Positions 60,705 to 64,000 of a stretch of DNA of 64,000 nt are shown here, piece by piece. The DNA is from Azolla caroliniana. Lineage: Eukaryota; Polypodiophyta. How positions within the stretch are numbered: position 1 is the stretch's first letter; each line of letters starts with the position of its first letter. The notes below the pieces were generated by a model. It was not told where the DNA came from and searched no databases. It was given only the letters and a program-made list of their open reading frames with translations. A program made the translations under genes and the position numbers. The stretch is from assembly GCA_043228905.1 (NCBI GenBank), contig JBHGNT010000009.1, positions 11,222,001 through 11,286,000 of the forward strand, in the 5' to 3' direction.

Positions 60705-62110
60705 ACAAGCAAAGATGACCACGCAAGATGAACGCACAAGGGGACGATAACACAAACACGAATTCCCGTACGTCTTTATGAGGAGGAGAGGTGCATGGGC
60801 ACACCCGAACACTTCCTTGTCACAAGACGTTGAACGTACAAGGAAGACACAAAACACACGCACAAATTCTCGTACGCCTTTATGAGGAGGAGAGGTGCAT
60901 GGCCAAGCCTGAATGCTCCCTCGTTACAAGAAAACTAAACATACAAGGAATACACAAACACACACACAAATGCTCGTACGCCTTTATGAGGAGGAGAGGT
61001 GCATGGGCACACCCGAAACGCTCCCTCGTCACAAGACGACCGAACGTACAAGGAAGACACAAACATACGCACAAAATGCTTGTACGCCTTTATGAGGAGG
61101 AGAGGTGCATGGGCACGCCCAAAACGATCCCTCATCACAGGATGGTCGAACGTACAAGGAAGATACAAACACACACACAAAATGCTCGTATGCCTTTATG
61201 AGGAGAAGAGGTGCATGGGCACACCCGAAACGCTCCCTCGTCACAACACGGTCGAACGTACAAGGAAGACACAAACACACACAGAAAATGCTCGTACGCC
61301 TTTATGAGGAGGAAAGGTGGATGGGCATGCCCGAAACGCTCCCGCCTCACAAGACGACCGAACGTACAAGGAAGACAGAAACGCACGCACAAAATGCTCG
61401 TACGCCTTTATGAGGAGTAGAGGTGCATGGGCACACTTGAAACGCTCCCTTGTCACAAGACGACCGAACGTACAAGGAAGACACAAACACACCCACAAAT
61501 GCTCGTACACCTTTATGAGGAGAGAGGTGTCTGGGCACGCCCGAAACGCTCCCTCATCACAAGACGACCGAACGTACAAGAAAGACACAAACACACACAA
61601 AATTCTTGTACGCCTTTAAGAGGAGGAGAGGTGCATGGCCAAGCCTGAATAACTCTCTCGTCACAAGACGACCGAACGTACAAGGAAGACACAAGCACAC
61701 ACACAAATGCTCGTACGCCTTTATGAGGAGGAGAGGTGCATGGGCACGCCCGAAACACTCCCTTGTCACAAGATGGCTGAACGTACAAGGAAGACACAAA
61801 CACACACACAAATGCTCATACGCCTTTATGAGGAGGAGAGGTGCATGGGCAAGCCCGAAACGGTCCCTCGTCATAAGAAGACCGAACGTACAAGGAAGAC
61901 ACAAACACACGCACAAAATGCTCGTACGCCTTTATGAGGAGGAGAGGTGCATGGGCAAGCCCGAAACGGTCCCTCATCACAAGACGGCCGAACGTACAAG
62001 GAAGACACAAACACATGCACAAATGCTCGTACGTCTTTATTAGGAGAGGTGCATGGGCACGCCCGAAACGCTCCCTCATCACAAGACGGCCGAACGTGCA
62101 AGGAAGACAC
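60705..62110. repeat. ~105-bp minisatellite, about 13 units
   Basis: GAGGAGGAGAGGTGCATGGG begins units near 60780, 60885, 60988, 61095, 61198, 61306, 61412, 61517, 61619, 61725, 61829, 61937 and 62040. Each unit has CGAAACGCTCCCTCGTCACA, ACGTACAAGGAAGACACAAA and GCTCGTACGCCTTTAT. Unit length is 102-108 bp. Because it is near 35 codons, long frames occur on both strands; I do not regard them as genes. Confidence 0.95.
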
Positions 62111-62682
62111 GAACAAAGAAAGAAGGAAAGAAAGAAACACGAATGATATCGGCCAAAGAAATAAATACATGTTCGATTCCAACCCAAGAGGACCCTTTAT
62201 AAAATAGGGTTTGATTACAATGGCAACTTATAGTCAACCCCAAGCTCAATCAAAACATAAATACTAAATGCCCTTAGAGACAAGAGCAAATCCAAACACG
62301 GCGAAGATGAACACATGAGCACCACCAAAACTCCAATCCCAATGAACCACGACCACCTGAACGGAGAGCAAACGGGCTCGCAACGATGAACGGGGCAGAG
62401 CAATGTCGAACCAAAGAAGTTTGGGCTCACGAGCACTTCGAGTGTCGACGTGAAGAAGATGAGCATGTGGTGATGGGGGGATGAAGGGGTATGAGATGAA
62501 GAGAAGTGGTGAATAAGAAGATGAAGAGCTCCGAAGGAAAAATGGCGATAGTCTCCTCCTCCCCAAAATGTCCTCCCGAATGAGCCCCCCTCGACCTCCT
62601 TTTATAGGGAAAAAAGGAAGGGGGGTCGCCAATTTCGTCTTTAATGCAAAAAGGAATAAAATTCCTTAAATCACGCTGCACT

Positions 62683-62748
62683 GTAAGCCTAAATTTGAAC
62701 CGTGCACCTTTAGCTAGAAGTCAATGTGACTATCCACTAACCCATTAA
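62683..62748 (-). repeat. tRNA-like segment inside 5' LTR of element C
   Basis: Counterpart of 52998-53060: GGGTTAGTGGATAGTCACAT, TAGCTAAAGGTGCACGGTTC. The B box has decayed at its 3' end. Confidence 0.5.
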
Positions 62749-63000
62749 CTCTCTCGTATATAATATATGATTCTATCTCTATAAATTCTTAGCCTGTCTC
62801 CCTTCTAGTTTTTATCTCTCCTCTCTCTTACTTTTTATATGAGCTTCTATGCATCCTTTCCACCCTTTCTTTTCCCTTTTCTTTTTCATGTGCGCAATTA
62901 ATCGCCTTTGTCTGCACACACATTGCATATGCACATTTTGACCCCCCCCCCCCCCCCTTTCGCCGACTTTTTCCACTCTCGAGCATCCCACGTCACGACA

Positions 63001-64000
63001 CCGGCCTTGTATCGGTTGACCGAGCCATCAGTGTTGTACTTGACCTTGTACACCCACCTGAATCCAATCGGCTTTACAACCTTGGGGGCGTCAACTGGGT
63101 TCCAGGTTTCATTCTCTGCAAGTGCGTTCATCTCTTCCTCCATGACGGCACACCAATTTGCATCTGTTGCCGCTTCAGCGTAGCTCTCCGGCTCACGCAC
63201 TTCCGCTACACGTGTCATGTACGCATAGTGATGCGCCATGTACTTGTTGTATCCGAACCGCACAACAGGGTCTTCTGGCGGGTAGATCGACGTAAATGCT
63301 CATTAGCCGATGTTGAGGTTATTCTGGCCGACGCGGGCTTCGCTCTTGAAGGCTCGTCATCTCTCTTCTTCGAGTCGGATTTGCGTCGATTCGACTCGTC
63401 CTTATCTGTGCCGTACTCCGGCATCTTCTTTTTTCCTTTTTCTTTACGCGTAAGCCGTCTCTTCGGCTTCCTGTGTGGGGAATGCACGGCCACGACTGAG
63501 TCTCCACTTCTCACCGGATCTTCATCTGACAGGTCAAACCGACTCAGTCGCTCATTCGGTCCATTTAGCCGAAATGAGATCGGACTCTCTTCAAGAGTTC
63601 TGACTTCGCGTTCATCAAGAGGCATCTCAGCTTAGCTGACCTCATCTTCAGAACTCATATTGGAGTTGAGGTCCAGAGTCGGAGGCAAATACCAAGACGC
63701 GGACTCATCGAACACAACATCACGACTTACGCGAGCTTGTTTGGTCTAGGGGTTATAACACTTGTAACCCTTTTGTTCGTCTGAATATCCGGCTTTCGCG
63801 TCCAGCTTGCTCCGCTTCTCCTTCGGCACATGCACATACGCGATGCTACCGAAAACCCTCAAGTGTCATAGATTCGGCTTCCTTCCGAAATACAACTCAT
63901 ATGTTGACACTTTTTCTCTGATCCGATTTTGGATGTAAACCGCGGTTCGGACCGCTTCGGCCCAATGGAACTTGGGCATGCTCTTTTCTTCCAAAATTGC
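63001..64000 (-). pseudogene. Ty1/copia fragment: integrase end, linker, RT start (runs off right edge)
   Basis: From the right edge leftward: the MPKFHWAEAVRTAVY-type integrase block, the YELYFGRKPN and HLRVFGSIAYVHVPKEKRSK blocks, GYSDEQKGYKCYNP, then a Lys-rich linker (RKEKGKKKMPEYGTDKDESN) and RT start YMAHHYAYMTRVAEVREPES, WCAVMEEEMNALAENETWNP, IGFRWVYKVKYNTDGSVNRY. It ends at the element C insertion (KAG, 63001). Same family as 19161-20950, but better preserved and in opposite orientation. Frameshift at about 63265. Confidence 0.87.

Larger units (their letters stand above)
52281..63000 (-). mobile_element. Ty3/gypsy LTR retrotransposon C (same family as B), rearranged
   Basis: Minus orientation. 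The 5' LTR is 60482-63000 (2.5 kb) and the 3' LTR is truncated to 52281-53307. Both end CACGACA on the plus strand, and a purine tract TTAGGTAGGGGTGGA abuts the 3' LTR. Gag, zinc knuckle/protease, RT, RNase H and integrase are all recognisable and collinear with B. The element is broken by stops, by a solo copia LTR (55100-55857), and by an inverted piece of its own LTR minisatellite (55992-56668). Left flank is LINE and right flank is copia, so no target duplication can be checked; the left end was probably lost by recombination. Confidence 0.9.
60482..63000 (-). repeat. 5' LTR of element C, 2.5 kb, mostly minisatellite
   Basis: TGTCACGATG to CACGACA on the plus strand. The first 70 bp resemble the LTR of B (GGTGGGACCAC, GGGGTCTT). 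60705-62100 is a ~105-bp tandem array. After it come a TATA-like TTTATAAAGG and, on the minus strand, a TATAAAAGG box at about 62598-62606, a tRNA-like piece (62683-62748) and a 17-C run at 62942-62958. Followed by CCGG at 63001-63004. Confidence 0.9.

Noticed and set aside
60791-61201. Long ORFs on both strands of the minisatellite arrays (also 56165-56575, 61606-62043)
   Set aside because: The repeat unit is close to a multiple of three, so open frames appear on both strands. No known motif, and the frames mirror between the two arrays.

Overview
The window is nuclear DNA of a land plant with a retrotransposon-dominated genome. Two host genes support this: a TIP41-like PP2A regulator with plant-type introns (29648-43157, +) and a long intronless PLS-type pentatricopeptide-repeat (PPR) protein (44214-47420, -). 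They are convergent and about 1.05 kb apart. The PPR style, the 10-kb intron and the gypsy families with fungus-like motifs suggest a seed-free vascular plant (fern or lycophyte). That placement is inference. Almost everything else is Ty3/gypsy, Ty1/copia or LINE sequence, mostly nested and decayed.

Layout. 1-2252: decayed Ty3/gypsy pol with a 504-bp in-frame tandem duplication. 2361-18770: gypsy element A (+), 447-bp LTRs, target-site duplication (TSD) GAGAT, split by gypsy element B (-, 3748-10293, 687-bp LTRs, TSD CCGG). A carries about 2.8 kb of extra coiled-coil coding sequence between integrase and the 3' LTR. A itself interrupts an unknown minus-strand reading frame. 18776-27309: copia fragments in both orientations, LTR pieces and a tRNA-like element. 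27310-29647: no recognised gene, but several tandem or degenerate repeats ahead of the TIP41-like gene. 29648-43157: TIP41-like gene with 8 coding exons. Its third intron (10.1 kb) holds only antisense copia material, including a young copia element (34934-39354, TSD CTTGA, LTRs identical by eye apart from one indel), plus a hairpin-rich tandem repeat. 44214-47420: PPR gene. 48890-52280: decayed LINE with a solo copia LTR inside. 52281-63000: gypsy element C (-), same family as B, with long LTRs full of a ~105-bp minisatellite. It is broken by a solo LTR and by an inverted copy of its own minisatellite inside its RNase H region. 63001-64000: copia fragment (-).

The host genes are ordinary. 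The unusual content is in the elements: a gypsy family (B, C) whose protein motifs look closer to fungal elements than to typical plant ones, a conserved stop/start overlap between its two main frames, an uncharacterised 3' coding region in A, stop codons strongly biased to TAG (consistent with CHG-methylation decay), and a copia element that appears to have moved after its pol gene was already dead. Splice sites, LTR ends and TSDs were read base by base. Family assignments are by motif recognition; no searches were possible.
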